DNA of 64,000 nucleotides from Isoetes taiwanensis (taxonomy: Eukaryota; Streptophyta; Lycopodiopsida; Isoetales; Isoetaceae): NCBI GenBank assembly GCA_021234155.1, contig JAJEKV010000108.1, forward strand, positions 1,631,669-1,695,668, written 5' to 3'. The notes below the pieces were generated by a model. It did no database searches. It had not been told where the DNA came from and saw only the letters and a program-made list of their open reading frames with translations. A program made the position numbers and the translations under genes. This document shows positions 31,035 to 43,880 of the stretch, piece after piece (the stretch's first letter is position 1; each line of letters opens with the position of its first letter).

Positions 31035-33342
31035 TCGATACAAACGACTCCTTAAGGTGGTTGCCTTGCAAGGTAAAGCCATTTAATGCCCGTTGATAGG
31101 TAGCGATTTGCTTCTTTGTTAGCAAATGTTCCTTTGTTGCCATTTCCAATTATTTTTATGTTGGTTAAATAGTCATTTCGCTTGAATATGAAAGAAGGCC
31201 GGTATGATGGCGAGAGAAAATCATGTCGTCTGACTCACGGACTTTCGATCTCTTGCTATACTCAAGTTATCTCTATCTTGGTAAATTAAAACTCTGTGAA
31301 ATATAGACCCATTTTAAGAAGGTTTGAGACATGTCTCTTGGAAATTTTGAATAAAGCCATAGCTACCTCATAGTTTGTAACTTGGATAGAATCTTCAGTA
31401 TGAGAGTTTGTGGTAGAAAATCAAAAGTTTGGAAATTCCTTATTTAATAACCGAATGCAAAGGACTTGCACTTAAGTCTGTTATCATCTTATGCAAGCTG
31501 AAAGAAATGATGCTTTAAATATTTTGGGAACTCAAAATATAGCGATAGCATTTAAGTGTTTAGGGCCGCCATAGCAAATGATGCACCATTTGTTCTCACT
31601 CGAATGTGGAAAATGGAAATGGTAAGGCAACAAGGTAGATAGTCATAATGTCACATAGGGTGTTCTTATATGTGATTCACGGTATTATATAGTGTTGGTC
31701 GGAAGGAGATTCTATTGGAACTAAGTTTGGTTTTAACCTGCTTGAGGTCTTATTAAAGACCATTTCGCAGTGCTCAACTTATTAAAGTTGTTTTATCTTG
31801 TGAGGAAACAAGGCGAAATCAGCATTGGCGGCTCTGGGTGTGAATTAAAGTGATGCGGCACAATGCAGCAACTCTGATAGAACCGTCTTTTTATTAATGT
31901 AGAAGGCTAATTTGAGGTTACATTTTAAATGCGATAAAATTAGGTGGCATGAAATGCTGCCCTTAAATTATGTTAAAGGCAACATTTCAAAAATTCCTTT
32001 AAAGCCATCCTTTGTGTAAATGGGGGTCTTTTCTTTTGTATTGTATGGTAAGACATCCACGTTTTGCTAGGGAATGCTGCATTTTAGCGATTGCAAGACA
32101 ATAATCTATATTGTATGATCTATCTTTTTGAAATACATTATCCTTATACAAGAACTTATTCTAAACTTTAGATGAAAGGCACATCAAATCCTCCCAAACC
32201 TCCATCCATGAAACATACATATGCATAAAGTGGTACTCTAAACATAGTAGAACAATACAATTATTCTCTATACATCACGCACATACATTTTGTGACTTGG
32301 GAATCCACGAAGCAAGTCCTAAATTACCAATGCACATGGAACTATGCAACAACTTATCTTGCTTGACAACGCACAGCTGGTTTGTTGGCCAATATGTTTG
32401 TGGTGTTGTCGGAGCTGAAAAAGTGGATATGGACATAAAGACCAAAAGCACAAGTAACACAAGCCAAAGGGGAATTAGCCGTGCTTATGCACCACGTTCT
32501 AGTATGTTCTAAAAAGTGTCCACCTTGCTTGATTGAAGCGAGTTCAATTTCCCTATACAGCCTATTATTAAGTGAGGAAGGACAATTGTTGCGAGGCCAT
32601 ATTTTGAATAGAACCACTCTTCATGGCAAGGAAATAGATCCTTCAAATGTGGCAATTGAGGTCCACGCAGTCTGTGATCTATCCCGTGAACTTCAGGTCC
32701 CTTCTTGAAGAGGCGGATAACGTGATGAAAGCATTAGGCACATTCATTCGATTGGCCTAAGAGGGATGTAAAACATGTTGAGTGCCTCGGTGAAAGACTA
32801 TGTCTTCCTCAGTTCCGCTTTTGGAAGGATTCATCTGACATTCACCACCGCCGTGATGGCCGCCCGGACATGTCCCGGTTTCATTGCTCAACGTGGTGAC
32901 GAGCAACCACGGCAACAAATGAAGAGCGGATAGTAAGAGAGGAGATTGAAGGTCATGAGAATCGGTGCCGTCTTGGTCGGAGTTGTTTATGCGAAGATGA
33001 GGCGATTACTACTCGGAAACGGATCTACTTGGTTTCCATGCACGTTCTTCACTCATTGGATCTAAATATTGAGGGGCCGAGGAATATAGTCTTTAGTGAT
33101 CCTCGAGGATGCTATAGGCGATGAGTTCTTAGATTGTATCAAAGGTCCGGGCTTTGATTAGGTAAGCATAATAGATCCGGCCAGGGAACAAAAATATAAG
33201 TCATGTCATGCTTGTCTTTGAGAGCCACCGGCTGGAAAGTATAATATCACGAGGCTGAGATGTTTGCTTCATGATGGTAGGATAGTTTCACAACATTTAC
33301 AAGCTCGAGCTGCTCGAGCGAGTTGACAGGATGAGTGCTTAG
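31035..33342. other. Unassigned sequence
   Basis: No supported gene, RNA or repeat. Frames up to 87 codons overlap on both strands near 32300-32700 without motifs. Confidence 0.3.
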
Positions 33343-34056
33343 GTGATGTTGAGAAGCAATTCAAGAGGAGAAAGGAAATATACATATGTGAAGAGATTCG
33401 AGGAGGGAACCAAAGGGGATAGCAAGGAGGAGAGGGATGTCGCTTCCAAGTCAATCAAGAGTGCTCTAAAATCAATATCTGCAGGGCCGAATGTGTCAAA
33501 AGCGGTAGAGAGCAAGTATACACGCCTTAAGAAAAGAATTTTATTCTCAATCAAAGCGATTCACCCGAGGGATTCACGCTTGTTTTTGATGTGTTGAGTG
33601 TAACTTATCACGCTGAGCGTTCCAGATAGTAGTGGTCTCACGGGTAGATCTTTCGATGCATGGCCGGCGTGGCTTTAGGAGTTGCTTAGTCGTTTATAGT
33701 TGGAGGAAGAGGTTCGAGTTAGATTGGAAGCGAGACATGAGTATCTGAGCTCTAAGAAGCCTAGATGCATGACACTAGCTCACGAGAAAGTGTGCTTTGA
33801 AATGCCTTCATTAGTGAGAATGCGGGAGAGCATTCCACATAGAAACAAAAGCGAGGGAAAGGATGATATAAGGGAGAATGTTAGCAAACTTCCTTCCATC
33901 CTTAATAAGAAGAGCATACATAAGGAAGTGGGTGCGTGGTGGAAGAATTGGCAGGGAAAAGAGAGTGTAACTTGCCCTTTTTTTACAATATTTGGAAGAA
34001 AAGAGTTTCGGGCGTCGGCCTTAGCAAAAAATCACAGTTCTCCAAATTCTGCTTAA
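33343..34056 (+). pseudogene. Coding-like basic frames, product unknown
   Basis: One frame (33343-33597) reads RSNSRGERKYTYVKRFEEGT then DVASKSIKSALKSISAGPNV. Another (33700-34056, no ATG at its start) reads EEEVRVRLEARHEYLSSKKP then KLPSILNKKSIHKEVGAWWK. Both are Lys/Arg/Glu-rich and could be parts of one decayed gene. No family recognised and the call is weak. Confidence 0.25.
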
Positions 34057-35933
34057 CATATGTGTAGTCATCAAAGCTGAGACTGGAAAGAACAAAGATA
34101 CAAGGGGAGGCGCAACCTTTCAATTCCAGCGGGCACATATGTTGGAACAAGCGTTCTGTAAAGATCAATATTGGCGTTTAGGCGTGCATTATCACATAAG
34201 TTCACGGAGGAAAGTCACATGATGATAAGATGGATCAGGTCAAAACACTCACACCAAGAAGTCACCATCATAGAAGTGTTTGGAGGGAGATGTCGTGAAG
34301 CGGCTTGACGAGGGAGGGCATTGACACATGGTCATGGTGGGCCGAATATGAGTCATTTCTCTCTTGATCTTTGGAAAGATGACTCAAACTTTCATGTTGG
34401 ATCCGCTCCTAGGATCCTACACTATCTTGAGTTGCGGATGAAGACAAGTCATGGTGATAAATGCGGAAGCAAGGCCTTCTGATTACAAATTGATTGCAAA
34501 CCCTAAAGACACTTTCGACCCAGCTATAAGCTAGTCGCGGAGACACAAGAGATGATGCATGCCATTCACAGTGCCTACTTAAGAGAAGCACAATCCTCTT
34601 CCTCGAAATCTCTACTTACAGTTGGATAATGCATGTCGAGGTCAAATAAAAATAGATATGTGTTCTCCTACCTCTCTTATTTGACATGGCTTAAGGTATT
34701 GATGAGATTGAGGTTGGCTTCATGATGGTTAGGCACACTCCTTGTGATATTGATGCATTGTTTTGGGAACTTTTCGGCTAATGAGTTCATTGGATGCTCC
34801 TAACTTTGCACGAGGATTGCTTTACTTGTTTAGCAGGGTACAATGCAAAATCTGTTCCACATATTTTGTGGATGAAGTTCAGTTGGTAAAGGCTTTGTCA
34901 AGGGATATGTACACGATAAAGATAGCGATCTATGAGGCCATACAGAGCCCATTGCTGTTCCTGATTTAAAATGGATGGGAAATGGCCCATTATCTGATAT
35001 AAGATCACGGCCAACCCATAAAGAGTGGATTCGGAAAAGGAATATAAGAATGTGGAAGGAGGGATGAAGAGGTGAGCCAGCGTTACCAGCGGGGGGTGCC
35101 TAAAATATCCTCCAAAGGAGAGACATTGAAGATCTCCCTAGCACGGCGGAGGCGGCTGTCGGCAAGTACATAGCATTATGGAATTCCTTACGTAAAAATC
35201 AAGAAGATAGTGTGTTTGAACAGCGATTACAAAGCAACTATGGATTTAAGGCGAGATTCTTTGTGTTTGGAAGATGTATCTCGAAGGACGACCTCAAAAT
35301 GATACCTTTTGGTTGTGTACAAGGCAGAACTGGTACGCCTTTACTCAGTCGGTGAAGATTCAATGCATGTAAGACCTTTGCCTCTCACGTGTGTAATGGC
35401 CCGATAGATGGAAATTAATGATGCGATATGGATTGATTCGATCCTCATGCACATGTTACGAAAGGTATGTTCATTTTAGTCCGACACAGGCGATGAAACT
35501 CGAAGCTGATGGTTGGGCTTTTCTGAGGAAAGAAGATGCCATCCCTAGATCGAGTCTACAATTATGGTCATTTATGTATCATGGTGGATGCACGGTAGTT
35601 GACTATCACGAGTTTGCTTAACTTCGCGTTGACCCAATCCATGAATCCATCGAGGTATGAGAAGTTAGATGCCATACATTGGCATGGGATGCAAATGGCA
35701 AAGGCAGAAGGCTGTTGATTCCAAAATACATTGTTGTTGACTGTGGGGCATAGCATTGGCTAAAGCTCTCAATCTTCAGTCATGTTCTCGATAATCCTTA
35801 TATGTAATTTCTTTTGCTATAATGCTTAAGCATTTTTTGGACAATTAATACCGGTCGATACATCAATTGGCACCATTATGTATACTACATCCGCCCATCT
35901 TTATAATAGGTGTTTAATACATCATTACATCCC
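34057..35933. other. Unassigned sequence
   Basis: Short frames only; nothing recognised. Confidence 0.3.
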
Positions 35934-36003
35934 GATGCACACATTGTTGATGGCATACATATAATTTAGATGCACATATTATTGATGGCATTATAAAATT
36001 CCG
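35934..36003 (+). repeat. 35-bp tandem duplication
   Basis: GATGCACACATTGTTGATGG at 35934 and GATGCACATATTATTGATGG at 35969, each followed by a CAT..TATAA stretch. Confidence 0.8.
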
Positions 36004-36307
36004 ATAATTCACTCATCTTCCAATCCACGCTAGCGTGATAAAATTTCAACCCATATGCATGGTGGCTGGGAAGCCAAAGAAGATGGATCACAACCACCTG
36101 ATGAAGTAGGAACGTGACACTCCGACCACTAGCTTTGGATTCTAAATGCTTGATCGGCTTAACACCTTTATGTATGCGAACAATATTATCATTTGTAGTT
36201 CATGGAGCAAATAATGGTCTCGAAACCGATCTTCGTAAATATTATAAGCCATGGGGAGATGAATGACTTCCTACCACGAATGCATTTTGCTTTTATAGTC
36301 GTTGTAA

Positions 36308-36403
36308 ATTATTGGTATAATACTTGACATTATTAGTATTATATGTCAACATTATTGGTATTATACTTCAAGCGTTATTGGTATTATGCTTCAACATTAT
36401 TGG
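36308..36403 (+). repeat. 22-bp minisatellite, about four units
   Basis: Units of the form ATTATTGGTATTATACTTCA plus AC or AGC, 21-23 bases each and head to tail, with several substitutions. Confidence 0.8.
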
Positions 36404-36419
36404 ATTAAGTAGCTTCTAT

Positions 36420-36860
36420 AAATTCTTTCTGCCTTGCTTTCACTTCTCACTTTTCACCTTGTTTCGTGTTCTCACCTTGCTTTCACTTCTCACCTTGTAT
36501 TAGGTATTCTTTTGCTACTTGATCTTGATCAGCTGCTTGCTCCTTGATCTTCCCTTTGTTCCTTGATCTTCTTTATAGCAGTCTTCTTGTTCATTGCTTC
36601 TTGCTGCTTGATCTTGATCCTTGTTCCTTATACTTCATTCTCGTGCTTCTAGCGCTGCTTGATCTTCCTTGCTCTTGATCTTGTTCCTTGCTCTTTATCT
36701 TGCTACTTGATCTTGTTCCTTGCTTCGCCTCCTTGATCTTCCCTTGTTCCTTGATGCTTGATCTTGCTACTTGATCTTGAACCTTGTTCCTTGCTACTTG
36801 ATCGCCATTACTCCTTGCTATTTGATCTTGTTCCTTCTCGTGTGTTCCTTACTCATTCGG
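36420..36860 (+). repeat. CTTGATCTTGTTCCTTG minisatellite
   Basis: Roughly 440 bases built from CTTGATCTT, GTTCCTTG, GCTACTTG and, at the left, CACTTCTCACCTTG. The core period is about 18-20 bases with much variation. Very rich in GATC sites. Not a CRISPR array: units abut without unique spacers. Confidence 0.8.
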
Positions 36861-37454
36861 TGATCCTTGCTTGCTTTTGCAAATGATTGGACCCCAATCC
36901 TCCACTGGAGCTCTCGAAGCCGCAGAAATATGCAGGCATTCATCGCGACTTTGAAGCCCGATGAGTTATTTGACCATTTCTTGGAGTGGAGGTTGCGCCA
37001 CGGTCCCACCAAGGCTTGCAATGGAATTGATCAACTTCATTCTAAGCCCGATTTGATTGTGGTCATGAGCCAGCGATGGAAGTAATCCATCACGAAGATA
37101 TTATAGGAGACTTTTAATGGGGAATTCTTGAGCCCCCTCCTCATGCAGACCCGAGATGCTCACCGGCCCGATTGAGGCCTCTTCTTAAATCTTTGGTTAT
37201 TGCCAGCACACTCTACGGATCAATACATGCTCGAGTTCATTCATAAAATTTGTAAAGGGACAAATGTATGGCCTTATTAGGATGTCTGATAGTACAACGA
37301 CTTTGTGGAGTTAGATTATCTTTAACCCGTGAGTATCATCATGTGGGAATTACTTTTACCAATGGTAGGTACCCCATATGGTGCGAAGAATCGAGAATTT
37401 GGGATATGTGGTAGTCTGGTTTCCTAACCCAATTTGCGTGGGTTAGACCTACAT
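36861..37454. other. Unassigned sequence
   Basis: A 72-codon plus-strand frame at 36867 includes RNMQAFIATLKPDELFDHFL, protein-like but unrecognised. Confidence 0.25.
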
Positions 37455-37490
37455 GAGGAAAGGGAAAGGGAAGGGTTAAGACCTAGGGGA
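37455..37490 (+). repeat. Possible G-quadruplex
   Basis: GGGAAAGGGAAGGG followed 10 bases later by GGGG, within a purine-rich stretch. Confidence 0.4.
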
Positions 37491-37491
37491 A

Positions 37492-37530
37492 GTTACTAGG
37501 GACTATCGCTAGCGAGTGGTCTCTAGTAAC
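37492..37530. repeat. Hairpin with 12-bp stem
   Basis: GTTACTAGGGAC at the left and GTCTCTAGTAAC at the right pair with one G-T. The loop holds the palindrome TCGCTAGCGA. It lies just after the G-rich tract. Confidence 0.7.
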
Positions 37531-38479
37531 ATTTGCTTTATCTATCATACATAGTTCATACTTGGTCTCTAATTGTGTTTTGGAAGTTGGTATATGATCA
37601 CGAGTCATTTATATGTTCTCCTAAATATTCATGTATGTATGATACCGCGAGGTCTGCTGCGTGTATACAACCCACTGCATAAGTCTATATGATCTGAGTC
37701 TTGTACCTGCGTCAATATACAAGCCGCATAAAGGTCTATACAACCCCATAATAAAAAATTCGGTTCTTAAAAATTTTCCCATTATAATGAAATTGTGCTT
37801 AATTAGAGTTTTAGTAGGATAATGTTACATGTAGGTCATCTTTCATGTACACTATATTTTCATGAATCGGGCCTTCCTTTGCAATATAACTCTCAATTTT
37901 CATATTGAAATAACGTATTATTTGGAAGATCTGAATACCATTTAAGCATGGACCATTCTACGGTCCTTAACTAGACCAATTGTATAGAGCTAATATATAT
38001 CTCTCTACAGCCCTATCCATTTTTGTCACTATAATAATACCATTGTTTCTTACATTTAATAATATAATTTTTGAAGATGTGAGTGGAAGTCAAGAGTAGA
38101 TTCAATTGGTGAATAAGTACCTTTATAAATTCATAGTTGTTTTTACATTGGCAAACATTGCCCTCAAATTATGCAAGCTCGTCTAACCAACTAATTTTTA
38201 TCCTAGAATAGAATGAATAGAATAAGAGAACCTCACATTATAATCTCTATTCCAAAGTTTAGGATCAGGAGGTGATTAGATGTTGCCTCTATTAATTTTA
38301 AACTTCAGGATCCACGTGGACCAATAATGATACTGCCGATTAGGCGCACATAGCGATCTGCTTCGGGGATAGGTTCTATCACGTACAAAATCAAAATTCT
38401 GGCGTACCAAAAGTCCATCGTATTTTTTAATAAAATCACATTATTTGCTGATATAAAACCTCGCCCGGTAGGAAAAAAA
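37531..38479. other. Unassigned AT-rich sequence
   Basis: No gene or repeat that I can support. Confidence 0.3.
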
Positions 38480-38835
38480 AATTTGTCTGTAGCCGTGGCG
38501 TCACCCGAGAAACTTTTGTCACGCTTGAACGATGCAAAACAGCGTCACCTTGAAATTTTTTTTTTGAGGAAGCGATACAAGCGTTGTTTAAGCGTCTTTT
38601 GTGAAAAGAACCCGTCTGGCTGTTTATCACGTTTTGTCGCGAAATTTGAATTCAAATTAAGTAAAAAAAAAAATTGAAATTCAAATTTTAAGCGTCGCAT
38701 ACGATTTCGTCTTAGCGAATTTCAGCATCGCCAAAATAGAAGGTTTAAGCGTCACCCGGCGAAGATCCCCTTTTTTTCGGCGTCACCAGCGGTTTTACTA
38801 TTTGTCTCTGAAACTTCATGTCGCGAATTAGAAGG
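38480..38835 (+). repeat. GCGTCAC/GCGTCGC repeat cluster, probable transposon subterminal region
   Basis: Within 350 bases GCGTC, TGTCGCG, ATCACG and GCGTCACC occur a dozen or more times at irregular spacing, with TTTAAGCGTC recurring. Clusters of one short word like this mark the subterminal regions of CACTA or Mutator-like elements. Terminal repeats were not found. It includes the palindrome AATTTGAATTCAAATT (38643-38658), echoed by TTGAAATTCAAATTTT. Confidence 0.5.
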
Positions 38836-39054
38836 TTTAGTCTGTGAAATCTTCGGCAGAATTTTTCGCGAGTATTTTTTTCGTTTTATCACGAGCCAAA
38901 TATGTGCATTATCATACAATTCTCCATTATTAGGTATAAAGCGTTACAGCGTATTGGACTATCACAGTCTGGCTGACTTTTATGGTCATAAACTTTCATA
39001 TTTTTCTTTGAATTTTTTTTTGCATTGATTTTTATAAAATGGGAAATTTTGAAG

Positions 39055-39073
39055 TGTGACTTTCAAAGTCACA
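39055..39073. repeat. 19-bp palindrome
   Basis: TGTGACTTTCAAAGTCACA is a perfect inverted repeat around a central C. Confidence 0.8.
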
Positions 39074-39079
39074 TCTCGA

Positions 39080-42000
39080 AACATAAATCTAGAATAAACA
39101 TAGAAGACTTGTATTTGAGACAATGTTGTAAGATAAATCTAAATCCCAAGGTTATGCTCAACAAATATTTTCAATTGCACAAATTAAATCCGGCTATTCA
39201 TATCCCAAATTCAACTTGAGATCGATTAACATACAAGGAAGTTATTTATTTTCAATGGACCTATGGATCAACAATGGAAACAGTCACGAAACCTTTCTTG
39301 ATTTCTTGTGACCATGTCTTTTAGTTTTTAATGAGCTTGTTTTTGCGTTGATTTCATATCATTTTGAACTCATATTATATGATGATTTTTTGGAGGGACG
39401 TATAGACTAATTTTGCTCCTATATGCGAAAATATTAATCATTAATGCAAGTTCCCTAAAATTGAGATAGAAATGAAAGCTCAAATATCAAACTCAAGGGC
39501 TAGCCAATATTTTTTATGGGATGGAGGAACTTGTCAATTGCTTATATATCAAATATTAGCTCAAAACGTTTGCTTGTAAAGTTGTTGTATTCTTGTTGAT
39601 CTTCTTACTTGCCTCGAATAGGCAGGGATAGAGGAACATATTTCATAAGTTTCTTGTTAAGCATAACATCCGTTATGTAAGTAACACAATGGCCAGAATA
39701 TGAACCAAGTCATCTCTCCACAATCAGACCAAATAAAATATAGTTCAAGCTTTGCCAAAAGCCATGATATTGATGGGTGCATCATGGACTTCTCTAAGAA
39801 TAAGTGGTAGAAAGTCCAGAACAATGCATAGCTTTTGGACCTTTATATAAGAACCCATTTGCTACTTTGAGCCAACAACCAAATATCCTTATAATCGTGA
39901 GGTGATGACATACAATGGCTTCATTTCCTCCAAATGTTTGGATTATTGCTATAGAAGAGAATATAAATTTGCATAGCTTCATAAAACGCCGAGCTCCAAC
40001 GTTCATACTTTGAGGGCGATAATCCTTTGGGAAATCATATTCAGCATAAAGCAACCCATTTCAATGCCTTTAGATAATGTTTTACGTGAAACAATGTGCC
40101 TAATGCTTTGGTGGTCAGTCAAAGGAATATGAGCGAAGTCGACCTAAAAGATATTCGCCACACTTTCAAAGCATGAATGGCGACCCAGGGAATTTATCAT
40201 ACACATGCGCCCGGGGAATTATCTTTTTCTTAACCAACAAGGCGGGGGCACCAAAGGTGAAGAGCTATGGCCCGGATCAATCGGCAAAGAAGTAACTCAT
40301 CAGGCACCTAATCTCAACTTGTTGGCCGTTCTCCAGATAAGGGCTTGATTAGGAGGTTCTTTCCGGGAAGAATATCAATCCACCGTGATCCTCCATGCGT
40401 CCGAGGAGTGACAAAGTTTATTGGAATTTCATTTGAAAGACATCATCATAATAGTACAAAAAAGATTGTTTGGCTCATTTAATGGGGATGCATAATGTCC
40501 GGACTTGGGGCGCCAAAACCACCAAATACACAAAATGAGTTTTTTGTTGCCGGCGTTTAAGTATGCTTTTGTTTGGGTGGAGAATTACCGGTATCCTCAT
40601 CCTTCACAAACTTGAAGGTCTTTTACCTTCAAGGATAACGCATAGCAATGCCTTTGCCAATCTATAAGAGGATTGATAGCCTTATGCCATGGCATGCTAG
40701 AATAATATCCATACCTCCAAATTCGAGGAAACCATGAAAAGACATTTACAAACATATCCTTGCAATTGAAATTCATCCTTGAGCATGTTAGAAGAAGGCG
40801 GAGGGGCAACATTCAAGAAGCGAGAAGACAATTCTACATCCTTGATAAAGGAATAGAAGTTAACTAGTAATAGTGCGAGCGTTCTTTGGGCATAAGTTAT
40901 CTTATAAGTTAAGAACTTGTAAATGATGTCAGAGAGAATGTAAAGATGCCATAATGGATTGGTTTGCCTAAATGTTCCTCTTAATCAATAGAGTATCTTT
41001 TAAGCGGCCCGTAGGCACCATCTTGAAATAGTTTTTAAGACATATTATACCCTTAAGGCTCTTTCCTTTTGCTCTAGCCTTTGGCAAAATAATAGCGATA
41101 ATACTCCTCCACTAGAAGCCAAGCCCGTGTTGGCCGGGGTGTGTTCGAGAATGCACGTAAATGTTGGCGTTTACACCAATCCATTAACTAAAAGCCGGCT
41201 TAAGTATTATGTTGGATTTTATGAAGGATTTAATAACCATTGGCGATGCTTTATTAACTTTACCATATTGATATTCTTTCTTGGATGTCCATATTTATTG
41301 CAACGGTACATTTTTACTCTGCGGACTCTAGGACTTTCCATACGTTCTTTATTTCTCTTGACCTTGTTTGTTTTGTCTTGGTATTGCTATCGTAGTCCTA
41401 ATTGATATGGTAAAGAGGTGAGTGATGATTGTTATTATTACAATGCAACCAAAATCGCCAAAGAGTATATCCATATGAGACGGTATATAATAGTTCTACT
41501 TCAGGGTTAAAATATTGCAAATATTGGGTTGCACAGGAGTTTGCCTTTCACATCATCTGATCTTTTCGGTTTCAATTTAAAAGCCTTGTTATTGAATTCA
41601 TCTGGGTTACATCCAAAAGCAAAATAGATGTCAAAAATGTAATCTGTGTGAGAGCCATCATAAAATGGCCAGCCAGGGATCGGTGCCCGCTACCATAGCT
41701 TGAATGAGCTGGCGATAATTCTTGAAGCCCACTCCATTCTTCACTGGTCTGCGTAGACATATTCACCTCAAAACTCTCCCGAGCAACCACACTCCAATTG
41801 TATATACTCCTTCCATATTTCTATTCCCGAAATAAACCATATCATATAATAAAACTTGATGGTGGATAGATCCTTGGCACAATTCTTCCAAACAAAATCA
41901 TCTTAGCCTTGAGGGAAATACTCTATTTGAGAATATTATGCAACAAAAATTCGATTAATATACAACCCTAACCTCAAACTTGCACGCAAAATCAACAACG

Positions 42001-43843
42001 AAGCCCTTATACACTTAATATACTTTTGATCTAGGAAGATTATATTAAGCGTCTACAATTATCAATCATATACATCATCCCAAGGTATTCACGTACCTCC
42101 CTAGACATGTGATGTACTTGCTTTCTATTTTAAAGGGCAAGCATTTCTTTTCTTTCTTTATGCAGCTATTCTTTACCCGACCGTTAATTTGGAGCGAGTT
42201 AGATGGCCGGTACAGAAGGTTTGACTTCATGAAAAGGTAATGCACTTTGTATAGGGTTATTTGCAATAGGTGTTCTCTCTCAGCATCTCCATCGAGGCAT
42301 AAGCATGCTCGCAGGGTGTCCACTTTTGGAACACCTTGAAATTACCACGGGTACTTTAGAAATGAATACTTTATTTTTTCTTATTCTTTTTATCAAAGGA
42401 AACTAATTCAAAAGTCAAAATAAAGTCAAAAGCATGTTAATATTGAAATTGAGATAAAGGGCGAATTACTATTGGGTGAAAATGGAATGAACCCAATTTA
42501 ATGCTTATTAGTTATTGAGCCCCTAAATATTACTTTTTTAAGGTACAACATGGCTGTAAGCAGCCATACATCAATGATTTTTTCTATGATAGGTCATTAC
42601 GAGGAAGTTAAGAAACACTTTCGGAGGCACTGCTGACTGATTGGTAAGTCCCATGTTAAAAGATGGCCACGAAACAATCATTCAACATATCGCATAAATA
42701 ATATGCCATGGACAACCCGGCTGATATTTTTAAGTTCAATAAGCATATGTCTTCAATATAACTTCCTCAATTCTATTTTTAGGAGATAAGCTTGCTTGTG
42801 GTTGCTTCGATAAAGTCTGCGTAATACGCATGTAGATCAACCTCCATTTTGTAGGATTAGATGGTTTACTATGCCTTGACTTCCCATTAAAAACTTCAGC
42901 CTTCATCTCTGCTTGTGAAGCTGGCGTATCTATCCTATCTATCCATCCCTTGCCGATTAGCAATTCAGGACGCAATACCCTAGACATGTGAAGTTTCCTA
43001 AAAAGAGATGTTGGTCTACAAAGCCAATAAATTTGGACTAATTCAACTCGAAAACCAGAATCATCTTGCGAATTTGGAAAGCATCAATTTGAGATTTCAT
43101 AAAGGAAATGCATGAGGGTAGAATATACAGATCTTGGGTATGTTAAGAAGAACTCAAACAACCGGCATTATTTTTTTAAAGCGAAGCATTCATTTAGAAG
43201 CGGAAGCAACCGATTTGTCTTAACCATGTAAGGTATTTGCTTAGCAATTAGGCCACTTAGTGATATTTTTGCCTCATAAATTAAGTTACCTTTTGTATTT
43301 GAAGTATAAGGTCAGAACTACAGGAATTCACTGACAAGATCGAGAAAGGCAACTATGTCACATTCCAGGCGAAAATGAAACCAACCGACCTTCATCGAAG
43401 GGATTGATGGAGCGGGGAGAATAAAAGCGGCCCGGTATGCGGAGGTAATAAAAAGATTCCTAAAGGCTGTGGATGTAGGAAGATGAAAGTATGCAATAAG
43501 TGGATCCTAGGAGGGATGATAAAGAACACCAAAAACCAACAAAGAAGCACATCAATTTTTAGAGATGGAAAGAAGATTAGGATCTAGTTAAGCTTCAAGG
43601 AGGGGCAAGAACCTGGTTTTGAGGAACCAAAATCTGATACCAAAGCCTCCTTTCCACATATACAAAATGAAGTGGAGCCAGCTCTTAGAAGTAGAGGCCG
43701 AGGTACCAGTGTCGCGGTTATACGCTCACGCCCAGGGAACTGCATCGTGGGGCCCCTAATCGAGATAGCCCACTAAAAGTCATATCAAAATCCTCAACCA
43801 TTAAATGAAATGATCAAATCCTCATTGCTTTGGTTTAGGGAAC
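39080..43843. other. Unassigned sequence, 4.8 kb
   Basis: No recognised gene, RNA or terminal repeat. The longest frames (92 codons plus at 41127; 86 minus at 39794) have no motif. Confidence 0.3.
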
Positions 43844-43880
43844 GGGTCCAACACTTCTGAGAATAACTTTATAATATAGG
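43844..43880 (+). repeat. Related 38-bp-type end, copy E
   Basis: GGGTCCAACACTTCTGAGAA, then TAACTTTATAATATAGG, the same orientation as copies A and D but more diverged. Confidence 0.6.

Noticed and set aside
36420-36860. CRISPR-like array
   Set aside because: Repeats abut or overlap, vary in length and have no unique spacers of constant size; it is a minisatellite.
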